DNA from: Orientallactaga sibirica
Lineage: Eukaryota; Chordata; Mammalia; Rodentia; Dipodidae
Length of the DNA: 64,000 nucleotides
Direction of reading: 5' to 3'
Assembly: GCA_036365145.1 (NCBI GenBank)
Contig: JAEOAD010001848.1
Coordinates: 356,020-420,019 of the forward strand
Shown one piece after another: positions 42,220 to 54,800 of this stretch. Each line of letters begins with the position of its first letter. The stretch's first letter is position 1. Below the pieces are notes generated by a model, which saw only the letters and a list, made by a program, of their open reading frames with translations, was not told where the DNA came from and ran no database searches. Made by a program: the position numbers and the translations under genes.

Positions 42220-42965
42220 GTACTGTTCTAGGAATGACTTGCTTTATAACGAAGACTCTTCCGTGAACAAGGATCAAACTTTCCTACTTTGTGTAATCTA
42301 ACAAGATGAACAACTTGGTAGATTAGATTCATTTCTAACATAGTTTGTTTAGAAACCAAACACCTTCATTTCCGAAGATTGTACTGTGTGAAATGAGCTA
42401 GTTCTCTTTTCAAAATGAGTTGCTTTCTTATGAAGAGTTTTCAATGCAGCAAGATCAAATTTTGCTACTTGGTGTAATCTAACAAGATGAACAACTTGGT
42501 AGATTAATTTCGTTTCTAATGTAGTTTGTTTTGAAAAAAAAAAAAAAAAACCTTCATTGCCGAATACTATACTGTGTAAAATAGGCTAGTTCTGTTCTTG
42601 GAATGAATTGCTTTCTTACGAAGGGTCTTCAATGTAGCAAGTTCGAACTTCCTAGTTTGTGTAATCTAACAAGATGTACAATTTAGTAGATTAGCTTCAT
42701 TTCTAAAGTAGTTTGTTTTGAAAGCAGACACCTTCATTGCCTAAGAATGTACACTGTCAAATGAATAGTTCTGTTCTCGGAATGAGTTGCTTTCTTACGA
42801 AGTCTTCAGTGCAGCAAGATCAAACTTTCCTAGTTGATGTAATCTAAAAAGATGTAGAACTTAGTAGATTAACTTCATTTCTAACGTAGTTTTTTTAGAT
42901 AACAAACACATTCATTCCCGAAGATTCTACTGTGGGAAATAAGCTCGTTCTGTTCTCAGAATGAG
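42220..42965. repeat. Higher-order unit A-B-C-D-E in array C
   Basis: Five adjacent monomers with diagnostic words. A: TTCTAGGAATGACTTG with TTTATAAC. B: CTTCATTTCCGAAG with GTTTTCAATGC. C: TTTGTTTTGAAAA with GTGTAAAAT. D: GCCTAAGAATG with CTGTCAAAT. E: AAAAAGATGTAGAAC, ACACATTCATTC and TGTGGGAAAT. Partial runs of the same order recur: A-B-D-E at 58.14-58.69 kb, A-B at 60.68-60.92, B-C at 38.57-38.80, 39.47-39.70, 51.41-51.62 and 59.36-59.58, C-D-E at 59.92-60.30, and D-E at 36.25-36.46 and 46.19-46.39 kb. Confidence 0.8.
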
Positions 42966-45900
42966 TTGCATTCTTATGAAGAGTCTTCAGTGCAGGAAGA
43001 TCAAAGTTTGCTAGTTTCTGTAATCTAACAAGATGTACAACTTGGTAGATTAGCTTCATGTCTCACGTAGTTTGCTGAGAAAACAAACACCTTCATTGCT
43101 GAACACTGTATTGTGTGAAATAAGCTAGTTTTGTTCTCGGAATGAGTTGCTTTCTTATGAAGAGACTTCAGTGCAGCAAGATCAACCTTTGCTAGTTTGT
43201 GTAATCTAACAAGGTGAAAAACGTTGTAGATTAGCTTCATTTCTAAGGTAGTTTTTTTTTAGAAAACAAACATCTTCATTTGCGAAGATTGTACTGTGTG
43301 AAATAAGCTAGTTCTGTTCTCGGAATGAGTTCCTTTCTGATGAACAGTCTTCAGTGCAGCAAGATCAAACTTTGCTAGTTTGTGTAATCTAACAAGATGT
43401 AAAATTTATTAGATTAGCTTCATTTCTGATGTAGTTTGTTTTGAAAACAAACACCTTCATTGCAGAACACTGTACTTTGTGAGATAAGCTAGTTCTGTTC
43501 TTGGAATGAGTTGCTTTCTTACGAAGTGTCTTCAGTGCAGCAATATCAAACTTTGCTAGTTTGTGTAATTTAACAAGATGTCCAACTTGGTAGATTAACT
43601 TCTTTTGTAACGAAGTTTGTTTTGAAAAAAAAAAAAACACCTTCATGGCTGAAGACTGTGCTGTGTCAAATAAGCTAGTTCTGTTCTCGGAATGAGTTGC
43701 TTTCTTATGAAGAGTCTTCAGCGCAGCAAGATCAAACTTTCCTAGTTTGAGTAATCTAACAAGATGTACAATTTGGTAGATTAGCTTCATATCTAATATA
43801 GTTTGTTTAGAAAACAAACACCTTCATTGCCAAAGATTGTACTGTGTGAAATAATCTAGTTCTGTTCTCGGAATGAGTTGCATTCTTACGAAGAGTCTGC
43901 AGTACAGCAAGTTCAAACTTTCCTAGTTTGTGTAATCAAACAAGATGAACAACTTCATAGATTAGCTTCATTTCTAACGTAGTTTGTTTAGAAAACAAAC
44001 AACTTCATTGCCGAAGATTGAACTGTGTGAAATAGGCTATTTCTGTTCTCGGAATGAGTTTCTTTCTTACGAAGAGTCTTCAGTGCAGCAAGATCACACT
44101 TTGCCAGTTTGTGTATTCTAACAAGATGTACAACTTACTAGATTAGCTTCATTTCTAATGTAGTTTGTTTAGGAAACACACACATTCATTACCGAAGATT
44201 GTACTGTGTGAAATAAGCTAGTTCTGTTCTTGGAATGAGTTGCTTTCTTACGAAGAGTCTTCGGAGTAGCAAGTTCAAACTTTCCTAGTTTGTGTAATCA
44301 AACAAGATGAACAAGTTAGTAGATTAGCTTCATTTCGAACGTACTTCATTTAGAAAACAAACACCTTCATTGCCAAACATTGTACTGTGAGTAATAAGCT
44401 AGTTCTATTCTCGGACTGAGTTGCTTAATGATGAAGAGTCTTCAGTGCAGCAAGATCAAACTTTCCTAGTTTGTGTAATCTAACAAGATGTGCAATTTAG
44501 TAGATTAGTTTCATTTCTAACGTAGGTTGTTTTGAAAACAAACACCTTCATTGCCTAAGACTGCTTTGTGAAATAAGCTAGTTCTGTTCTCGTAATGAGT
44601 TGCTTTCTTACGAAGAGTCCTCAGTGCAGGAAGATCAAACTTTGTTACTTTGTGTACTCTAACAAGATGTACAACTTAATAGATTAGCGTCGTTTCTAAA
44701 GTAGTTTGTTTAGAAAGCAAACACCTTCATTGCCGAAGACTCCGCTGTGTCAAATAAGCTACTTCTGTTCTCGGAATGTGTTGGTTTCTTATGAAGAGTC
44801 TTCATTGCAGCAAGATCAAACTTTGTTAGTTTGTCTAATCAAAGCGGATGAACAACTTCATAGATTAGTTTCATTTCTAATATAGTTTCTTTAGAAAACA
44901 AACACCTTCATTGCCGAAGATTGTACTGTGTGAAATAAGCTAGTTCTGTTCTCGGAATGAGTTGCTTTCTTATGAAGATTCTTCAGTGTAGCAAGATCAA
45001 ACTTTGCTAGTTTTTGGAATCTAACAAGATGTACAACTTTGTAGATTAGCTTCATTTCTAACGTAGTGTGTTTAGAAAACAAACACCTTCATTGCCAAAG
45101 ATTGAACTGTGTGAAATAAGGTAGTTCTGTTCCCGGAATGAGTTGCTTTTTTAAGGACAGTCTTCAGTGCAGCAAGTTCAAACTTTCCTTGTTTGTGTAA
45201 TCAAACAAGATGAACAACTTAGTAGATTACCTTCATTTCTAATGTAGTTTGTTTAGAACACAAACACCTTCATTGCCGAATACTGTACTGTGTGAAATAA
45301 GCTTGTTCTGTTCTCAGAATGAGTTGCATTCTTACGTACAGTCTTCAAAGTAGCAACTTCAAACTTTCATAGTTTGTGTAATCTAACAAGGTGAACAATT
45401 TAGTAGATTACCTTCATTTCTAACGTAGTTTGTTTAGAAAACAAACACCTTCATTGCCAAGCATGGTACTGTGTAAAATAAGCTAGTCCTGTTCTCGGAA
45501 TGAGTTGCTTAATTATGAAGAGTCTTCAGTGCAGCAAGATCAAACTTTGTTAGTTTGTTTAATCTAACAAGATGACAAACTTGGTAAATAAGCTTCATTT
45601 CTAAGGTAGTTTGTTTAGAACACAAACAACTTCATTGCCGAACACTGTAATGTGTGAAATAAGCTAGTTCTGTTTTCAGAATGAGTTGCTTTCTTACGAA
45701 GAGTCTTCCATGCAGCAAGATCAAACTTTGCTAGTTTGTATAATCTAAAAAGATGTAGTATTAAGTAGATTAACTTTATTTCTAATGTATATTGTTTAGA
45801 AAACAAAAACATTCATTGCAGTAGCCTGTATTGTGGAAAATAAGCTCGTTCTCTTCTCGGAATGAGGTGGTTTCTTACGAAGAGTCTTCAGTGCAGCAAG

Positions 45901-46681
45901 ATCAATCTTTGCTAGTTTGTGTAATCTAAGAAGATGAAGAATTTGGTAGATTAGCTTCATTTCTAAAGTAGTTTGTTTAGAAAACAAACACCTTCATTAC
46001 CGAAGATTGTACTGAGTGAAATGAGCTAGTTCTGTTCTCAGAATGAGTTGCTTTCTTAGGAAGAGTCTTCCTTGCAGCAAGATCAAACTTTGCTAGTTTG
46101 TGTAATCTAACAAGATGAACGACTTGGTAGATTAGCTTTGTTTCTAAAGTAGTTTGTTTTGCAAACATACACCTGCATTGCCGAAGACTATCCTGTGTCA
46201 AATAACTTAATTCTGGTTTCGGAATGAGCTGCTTTCTTACGAAGAGTCTTCAGTGTAGCAAGATCTAACATTCCTGGTTTGTGTAATCTAAAAAGATGTA
46301 GAACTTAGTAGATTAACTTCATTTCTAACGTAGTTTATTTACAAAACAAACACATTCTTTGCTGAAGCCTGTTCTGTTGGAAATAAGGTACTTCTTTTCT
46401 CTGAATGAGTTCCTTTCTTACGAAGAGTCTTCAGTGCAGCAAGATCAAACTTTGCTTGTTTTGTAATCTAACAAGATGAACAACTTGGTAGATTAGCTTC
46501 ATTTCTAACGTAGTTTGTTTATAAAACAAACACATTCATTGCCGAAGATTGTACTGTGTGAAATAATCTAGTTCTGTTCTCGCAATGAGTTGCTTTCTTA
46601 CGAAGAGTCTTCAGTGCTGCAAGTTCAAACCTTCCTAGTTTGTGTAATGAAAGAAGATGAATAACTTAGTAGATTAGCTTC

Positions 46682-46848
46682 TTTTCTTTTCTTTTCTTTT
46701 TAATTGGTTTTGCAAGGTAGGGTCTCACTCTGGCACAGGCTGACCTGGAATTAACTATATAGTCTCAGTGTGGCCTTGGTCTCTGGGCAATCCTCCTACC
46801 TCTGACTCCCGAATGGTGGGATTAAAGGAGTGCGCTACCATGCCCGGT
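46682..46848 (-). mobile_element. B1-like SINE inserted in satellite
   Basis: Antisense copy: tail TTTTCTTTTCTTTTCTTTTT, body GGTAGGGTCTCACTCTGGCA, GATTAAAGGAGTGCGCTACC and ATGCCCGG. Flanks GATTAGCTTC (46672-46681) and GATGAGCTTC (46849-46858) are a 10-bp target duplication with one mismatch. Removing the SINE restores the monomer reading AGATTAGCTTCATTTCTAAC. Confidence 0.96.
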
Positions 46849-46969
46849 GATGAGCTTCATTTCTAACATACTTTCTTTAGAACACAAACACTGTCAAGGC
46901 CAAACACTGTACTGTGTGAAATAAGCTAGTTCCGGTCTTGGAATGAGTTGCTTTCTTACGAAGAGTCTT

Positions 46970-47215
46970 TAGTGGGCAAGATCAAACTTTGCTAGTTTGT
47001 GTACTCGAACAAGATGTACAACTTAGTAGATCGGCCTCATTTCTAACGTAGTTTGTTTAGAAAACAAACACCTTCATTGCCAAACACTGTACTGTGTGAA
47101 ATAAGCTAGTTCTGTTCTTGGAATGAGTACCTTTCTCACGAAGAGACTTCAGTGCAGCAAAATCAAACTTTACTAGTTTGTGTACTCTAACAAGACGTAC
47201 AAGTTAGTAGATTAG
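46970..47215. repeat. Two-monomer variant block, copy 1
   Basis: Private variants GTAGATCGGCCTCATTTC, GAGTACCTTTCTCACGAAG, GCAAAATCAAACTTTACTAG and GTACAAGTTAGTAG occur together here and again at 49.50-49.75 kb, 2,529 bp later (about 14 monomers). This marks a duplication longer than the monomer. Confidence 0.85.
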
Positions 47216-49497
47216 CTTCATTTCTAACATAGTTTGTTTAGAACACAAATAGCTTCTTTGCCGAACACTGTACTGTGTGAAATAAGCTAGTTATTTTCAC
47301 GAAATGAGTTGCTTTCTTCCAAAGAGTCTTCAGTGCAGCAAGTTCAACCTTTCCTAGTTTGTGTAATCAAACAAGATGAACAACTTAGTTGATTAGCTTC
47401 ATTTCTAACGTAGTTTGTTTAGAAAACAAACACCTTCATTGCCAAAGATTGTACTCTGTGACATATGCTAGTTCTGTTCCCAGAATGAGTTGCTTTCTTA
47501 CAAAGAGTGTTCAGTACAGAAAGTTCAAATTTTCCTAGTGTCTGTAATCAAACAAGATGAACAACATAGTAGATTACCTTCATTTCTAACGTATTTTGTT
47601 TAGAACACAAACACCTTCATTGCCGAACACTGTACTGTGTGAAATAAGCTAGTTCTGTTCTTGGAATGACTTGCTTTTTAACGAAGAGTCTTCAGTGCAG
47701 CAAGATCAAACTTTGCTAGTTTGTGTAATCTAACAAGATGTACAACTTAATAGATTAGCTTCATTTCTAACGTAGTTTGTTTAGAAAACAAACACCTTCA
47801 TTGCCAAACACTGTACTTTGTGAAATAAGCTAGTTCTCCTCTCGGAATGAGTTGCTTTATAACGAAGAGTCTTAAGTGCAGCAAGTTCAAACTTTCCTAG
47901 TTTGTGTAACCTAACAAGATGAACAACTTGGTAGATTAGCTTCATTTCTAACGTATTTTTTTTAAAAAAAAAACAAACACTTTCATTGCAGAACACTTAA
48001 CTGAGTGAAATAAGCTAGTTCTATTCTCGGAATGAGTTGCTTTCTTACGATGAGTCTTCAGTACAGCAAGTTCAAACTTTCCGAGTTTGTGTAATCAAAC
48101 AAGATGAACAACTTAGTAGATCAGCTTCATTTCTAACGTAGTTTGTTTAGAAAACAAACACCTTCATTGTCAAAGGCTGTACTGAGTCAAATAGCTAGTT
48201 CTGTTCTCGGAATGAGTTGTTTCATTACGAAGAGTCTTCAGTGTGCAAGATCAACCTTTGCTAGTTTGTGTAATCAAAGAAGATGAACAACTTGGTAGGT
48301 TAGCTTCATTTCTAACATAGTTTGTTGAAAAAACAAACACCTTCATTTCCAAAGATTGTACTGTGTGAAATAAGTTATTTAAGTTCTCGGAATGAGTTGC
48401 TTTCCTATGAAGATTCTTCAGTGCAGCAAGATCAAACTTTGCTACTTTGTGTAATCAAACAAGATGAACAAAGATTGCTTCATTTCTAACATAGTTTGTT
48501 TACAAAACAAAGACCTTCATTAAAGAAACACTGTACTGTGTGAAATAAGCTAGTTCTATTCTTGGAATAAGTTGCTTTCTTACCAAGTGTATTCAGTGCA
48601 GCCAGATCAAACTTTGCAAGTTTGTGTACTCTAACAAGATGTACAACTTAGTAGATTAGCTTCATTTATAACGTAGTTTGTGTAGAAAACAAACACCTTC
48701 ATTGCAGAACCCTGTACTGTGTGAAATAAGCTAGTTCTGTTCTCGGAATGAGTTGCTTTCTTAGAAGAGTCTTCAGTACAGCAAGATCAAACTTTGCTTG
48801 TTTGTGTAATCTAAAAAGATGAATAACATGTTAGATTAGCTTCATTTCTAACGCAGTTTTTTTTTTAGAAAACAAAAAGCTTCATTGTCGAAGATTGTAC
48901 TATGTGAAATAAGCTAGTTCTGTTCTCGGAATTAGTTGCTTTCTTAATAAGAGTCTTCAGTGTAGCAACTTCAAACTTTCCTAGTTTGTAAAATCTAATA
49001 AGATGAACAACTTAGTAGATTTGCTTCATTTCTAACCTAGTTTGTTTTGAAAACAATCACCTTCATTGCCTAAGACTGTACTGTGTCAAATAATTGGTTC
49101 TGTTCTTAGAATGAGTTGCTTTCTTACGAAGAGTCTTCAGTGCAGCAAGATCAAAGTTTCCTAGTTTATGTAATCTAACAATATGTGCAACTCAGTAGAT
49201 TAGCTTCATTTCTAACTTAGTTTGTTTTGAAAATAAAAACCTTCATTGCTTAAGGATGTACTGTGTCAAATAGCTAGTTCTGTTCTCGGAATGGGTTGGT
49301 TTCTTATGAATAGTCTTCAGTGCAGAAAGATCAAACTTTATTAGTTTGTGTAATCTAACAAGATGTACAACTTGGTAGATAAGCTTCATATCTAAGGTAA
49401 TTTGTTTAGAAAACAAATACCTTCATTGCTGAAGATTGTACTGTGTGAAATAAGCTAGTTCGGTTCGGAGAATGAGTTGCTTTCCTACGAAGAGTCT

Positions 49498-49745
49498 TCA
49501 GTGCGCAAGATCAAACTTTGCTGGTTTGTGTACTCTAACAAGATGTACAACTTAGTAGATCAGCCTCATTTCTAACGTAGTTTGTTTAGAAAACAAACAC
49601 CTTCATTGCCGAACACTGTACTGTGTGAAAAAAGCTAGTTCTGTTCTTGGAATGAGTAGCTTTCTCACGAAGAGTCTTCAGTGCAGCAAAATCAAACTTT
49701 ACTAGTTTGTGTACTCTAACAAGATGTACAAGTTAGTAGATTAGC
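49498..49745. repeat. Two-monomer variant block, copy 2
   Basis: Carries GTAGATCAGCCTCATTTC, GAGTAGCTTTCTCACGAAG, GCAAAATCAAACTTTACTAG and GTACAAGTTAGTAG in the same order and spacing as the block at 46.97 kb. The two differ at only a handful of positions, fewer than neighbouring monomers do from each other. Confidence 0.85.
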
Positions 49746-51899
49746 TTCATTTCTAACATAGTTTGTTTAGAAAACAAACACCTTCATTGCAGACCACTGT
49801 ACTGTGTGAAATAAGCTAGTTCTGTTCTCGGAATGAGTTGCTTTATAACAGAGTCTTCAGTGCAGCAAGATCAACCTTTCCTAGTTTGTGTAATCTAACA
49901 AGATGAACCACTTGGTAGATTAGCTTCATTTCTAACGTAGTTTGTTTAGAAAATAAACACCTTCATTGCCGAAGATTGTACTGTGTGAAATAAGCTAGTT
50001 CTGTTCTCGGAATGAGTTGCTTAATTATGAAGAGTCTTCAGTGCAGCAAGATCAAACTTTGCTTGTTTGTGTACTCTAACAAGATGTGCAACTTAGTAGA
50101 TTACCTTCATTTCTAACGTAGTTTGTTCAGACAACAAAAACCTTCATTGCCAAACACCGTACAGTGTGAAATAAGCTACTTCTCTTCTCGGAATGAGTGG
50201 CTTAATTATGAAGAGTCTTCAGTGCAGCAAGTTCAAACTTTGCTAGTTTGTCTAATCTAAAAAGATGAACAACCTGTTAGATTAGTGTCATTTCTAATGT
50301 AGTTTGTTTAGAAAACAAACACCTTCATTGCCCAAGATTGAACTGTGTGAAATAAGATAGTTCGGTTCTTGGAATGAGTTCCTTTTTAGAAAGAGTCTTC
50401 AGTACAGGAAGTTCAAATTTTCCTAGTTTGTGTAATCAAACAATTTGAACAGATGAGTAGACTAGCTTAATTTCTAACGTAGTCTGTCTTGAAAACAAAC
50501 ACTTTCATTGCTGAACACTGTACTGTGTGAAATAAGCTAGTTCTGTTCTCGGAATGAGTTGCTTCTTACGAAGAGTCTTTATTGCAGCAAGTTGAAACTT
50601 TCCTAGTTTGTGTAATCATACAAGATGAACAACTTAGTGGATTACCTTCATTTCTAACTTAGTTTGTTTAGAACACAAACACCTTCCTTGTGGAACACTG
50701 TTCTGTTTGAAATAATCTAGTTCTGTTCTCAGAATGAGTTGCTTTTTTACGCAGTCTTCAGTGCAGCAAGATCAAACTTTCCTTGTTTGTGTAATCTCAC
50801 AAGATAAACACCTTGGTAGATTAGCTTTATTTCTATCATAGTTTGTGTAGAAAACAAACACCTTCATTTGCGAAGATTGTACTGTGTGAAATAAGATACT
50901 TGTGTTCTCGGAATGAGTTGGTTTCTCATGAAGAGTTTTCAGTGCAGCATGATCAAACTTTGCTAGTTTGTGTAATCAAACAAGATGAACAACTGAGTAG
51001 ATTAGCTTCATTTCTAATGTAGTTTGTTAGGAAACAATCACCTTCATTGCCGAACACTGTACTGTGTGAAATATGCTAGTTCTGTTCTCGGAATGAGTTG
51101 CTTTCTTATGAAGAGTATTCAATGCAGCAAGTTCAAACTTTCGTAGTTTGTGTAATCAAAGAAGATGAATAACTTAGTAGATTACCTTCATTTCTAACGT
51201 AGTTTGTTTATAACACAAACATCTTCATTGCCGAACACTGTACTGTCTGAAATAATCTAGTTCTGTTCTCAGAATGAATTGCTTTCTTATGAAGAGTCTT
51301 CAGTGCAGCAAGATCAAACTTTGCTAGTTTGTGTAATCTAACAAGATGAACAACTTGTTACATTAGCTTCACTTCTAACATAGTTTGTTTAGAAAACAAA
51401 CACCTCCATTTGCGAAGATTGTTTTGTGTGAAATAAGCTAGTTCTGTTCTGAGAATGAGTTCCTTTCTTATGAAGAGTTTTCACCGCAGCAAGATCAAAC
51501 TTTGACAGTTTGTGAAATCTAACAAGATGAACAACTTCATAGATTTGCCTCGTTTCTATCGTATTTTTTTTAAAACAAACACCTTCATTGCTGAAGAGGG
51601 TAGTGTGTAAAATAAGCTAGTTCTGTTCTCGGAATAAGTTGGTTTCTTAAGAAGAGTCTTCAGTCCAGCAAGATAAACTTTCCAGGTTTGTGTATTCTAA
51701 AACGATGTAGAATTTAGTAGATTAGCTTCATTTCTAACATAGTTTGTTTTGAAAACAAACACCTTCATTGCCTAAGACTGTACTTTGTGAAATAAGCTAG
51801 TTCTGTTCTCGGAATGAGTTGCTTTTTTACGAACAGTCTTCAGTGCAGCAAGATCAAACTTTCCTAGTTTGTGTAATTAAACAAGATGAACAATTTAGT

Positions 51900-54800
51900 T
51901 GATTAGCTTCATTTCTAACATACTTTGTTTAGAAAACAAACACCTTCATTGCCAAACACTGTACTGTGTGAAATAAGCTAGTTCTGTTCTTGGAATGAGT
52001 TGCTTTATTACAAAGAGTCTTCAGTGCAGCAAGATCAAACTTTGCTAGTTTGTGTAATCTAACAAGATGTACAACTTAGTAGATTAGCTTCATTTCTAAC
52101 GTAGTTTGTTTAGAAAACAAACACCTTCATTGCAGAACACTGTACTGTGTGAAATAAGCTAGTTCTGTTCTCAGAATGAGTTGCTTTATTACAAAAGAGT
52201 CTTCAGTGCAGCAAGATCAAACTTTCCTAGTTTGTGTAATCTAACAAGATGAACAACTTAGTAGATTAGCTTCATTTCTAACGTAGTTTGTTTAGAAAAC
52301 AAACACCTTCATTGCCAAACACTGTACTGTGTGAAATAAGCTAGTTCTGTTCTTGGAATGAGTTGCTTTCTTATGAAGAGTTTTCAGTGCAGCAAGATCA
52401 AACTTTGCTAGTTTGTGTAATCTAAAAAGATGAACAACTTAGTAGATTAGCTTCATTTCTAATGTAGTTTGTTTAGAAAACAAACACCTTCATTGCCCAA
52501 CACTGTACTGTGTGAAATAAGCTAGTTCTGTTCTTGGAATGAGTTGCTTTCTTACAAAGAGTCTTCAGTGCAGCAAGATCAAACTTTGCTAGTTTGTGTA
52601 ATCTAACAAGATGTACAACTTAGTAGATTAGCTTCATTTCTAATGTAGTTTGTTTTGAAAACAAACACCTTCATTTGGAAACTGTACTGTTGAAATAAGC
52701 TAGTTCTGTTCTCAGAATGAGTTGCTTTCTTCTGAAGAGTCTTCAGTGCAGCAAGATCAAACTTTCCTAGTTTGTGTAATCTAACAAGATGTACAATTTA
52801 GTAGATTACCTTCATTTCTAATTAGTTTGTTTAGAAAACAAACACCTTCATTTCCTAACACTGTACTGTGTGAAATAAGCTAGTTCTGTTCTCAGAATGA
52901 GTTGCTTTTTTGTAAACAAGAGTCTTCAGTGCAGCAAGATCAAACTTTCCTAGTTTGTGTAATCTAACAAGATGAACAACTTGGTAGATTAGCTTCATTT
53001 CTAACATAGTTTGTTTAGAAAACAAACACCTTCATTTGCTGAAGATTGTACTGTGTGAAATAAGCTAGTTCTGTTCTCGGAATGAGTTGCTTTCTTATGA
53101 AGAGTCTTCAGTGCAGCAAGATCAAACTTTGCTAGTTTGTGTAATCAAACAAGATGAACAACTTAGTAGATTAGCTTCATTTCTAACGTAGTTTGTTTAG
53201 AAAACAAACACCTTCATTGCCAACACTGTACTGTGTGAAATAAGCTAGTTCTGTTCTTGGAATGAGTTGCTTTCTTATGAAGAGTCTTTCAGTGCAGCAA
53301 GATCAAACTTTCCTAGTTTGTGTAATCTAACAAGATGAACAACTTAGTAGATTAGCTTCATTTCTAAAGTAGTTTGTTTAGAAAACAAACACCTTCATTT
53401 ACCGAACACTGTACTGTGTGAAATAAGCTAGTTCTGTTCTTAGAATGAGTTGCTTTCTTTATGAAGAGTCTTCAGTGCAGCAAGATCAAACTTTGCTAGT
53501 TTGTGTAATCTAACAAGATGAACAACTTAGTAGATTAGCTTCATTTCTAACGTAGTTTGTTTAGAAAACAAACACCTTCATTTGCCAAAGACTGTACTGT
53601 GTGAAATAAGCTAGTTCTGTTCTGAGAATGAGTTGCTTTCTTATGAAGAGTCTTCAGTGCAGCAAGATCAAACTTTCCTAGTTTGTGTAATCTAACAAGA
53701 TGAACAACTTGGTAGATTAGCTTCATTTCTAATGTAGTTTGTTTAGAAAAACAAACACCTTCATTGTTGAAGACTGTACTGTGTGAAATAAGCTAGTTCT
53801 GTTCTCGGAATGAGTTGCTTTCTTATGAAGAGTCTTCAGTGCAGCAAGATCAAACTTTGCTAGTTTGTGTAATCTAACAAGATGAACAACTTAGTAGATT
53901 AGCTTCATTTCTAATGTAGTTTGTTTAGAAAACAAACACCTTCATTGCCGAAGACTGTACTGTGTGAAATAAGCTAGTTCTGTTCTCAGAATGAGTTGCT
54001 TTCTTATGAAGAGTCTTCAGTGCAGCAAGATCAAACTTTCCTAGTTTGTGTAATCTAACAAGATGAACAACTTAGTAGATTAGCTTCATTTCTAATGTAG
54101 TTTGTTTAGAAAACAAACACCTTCATTTCCAAAGGTTGTACTGTGTGAAATAAGCTAGTTCTGTTCTCAGAATGAGTTGCTTTCTTCTGAAAGTTTTCAG
54201 TGCAGCAAGATCAAACTTTGCTAGTTTGTGTAATCTAACAAGATGAACAACTTAGTAGATTAGCTTCATTTCTAACGTAGTTTGTTTAGAAAACAAACAC
54301 CTTCATTGCCAAAGATTGTACTGTGTGAAATAAGCTAGTTCTGTTCTCAGAATGAGTTGCTTTCTATGAAGAGTCTTCAGTGCAGCAAGATCAAACTTTC
54401 CTAGTTTGTGTAATCTAACAAGATGAACATATTGGTAGATTAGCTTCATTTCTAACGTAGTTTGTTTAGAAAACAAACACCTTCATTGCCGAAGATTGTA
54501 TTGTGTGAAATAAGCTAGTTCTGTTCTCAGAATGAGTTGCTTTCTTATGAAGAGTCTTCAGTGCAGCAAGATCAAATTTTGCTAGTTTGTGTAATCTAAC
54601 AAGATGAACAACTTAGTAGATTAGCTTCATTTCTAACGTAGTTTGTTTAGAAAACAAACACCTTCATTGCCGAACATTGTACTGTGTAAAATAAGCTAGT
54701 TCTGTTCTTGGAATGAGTTGCTTTCTTATGAAGAGTCTTCAGTGCAGCAAGATCAAACTTTCCTAGTTTGTGTAATCAAACAAGATGTACAACTTAGTAG

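Noticed and set aside
43389..43817. 142-codon open frame across two satellite monomers
   Set aside because: It exists only because small indels (including an A run) offset the one-base frame shift per monomer. It has no ATG-led conserved start and no independent support.
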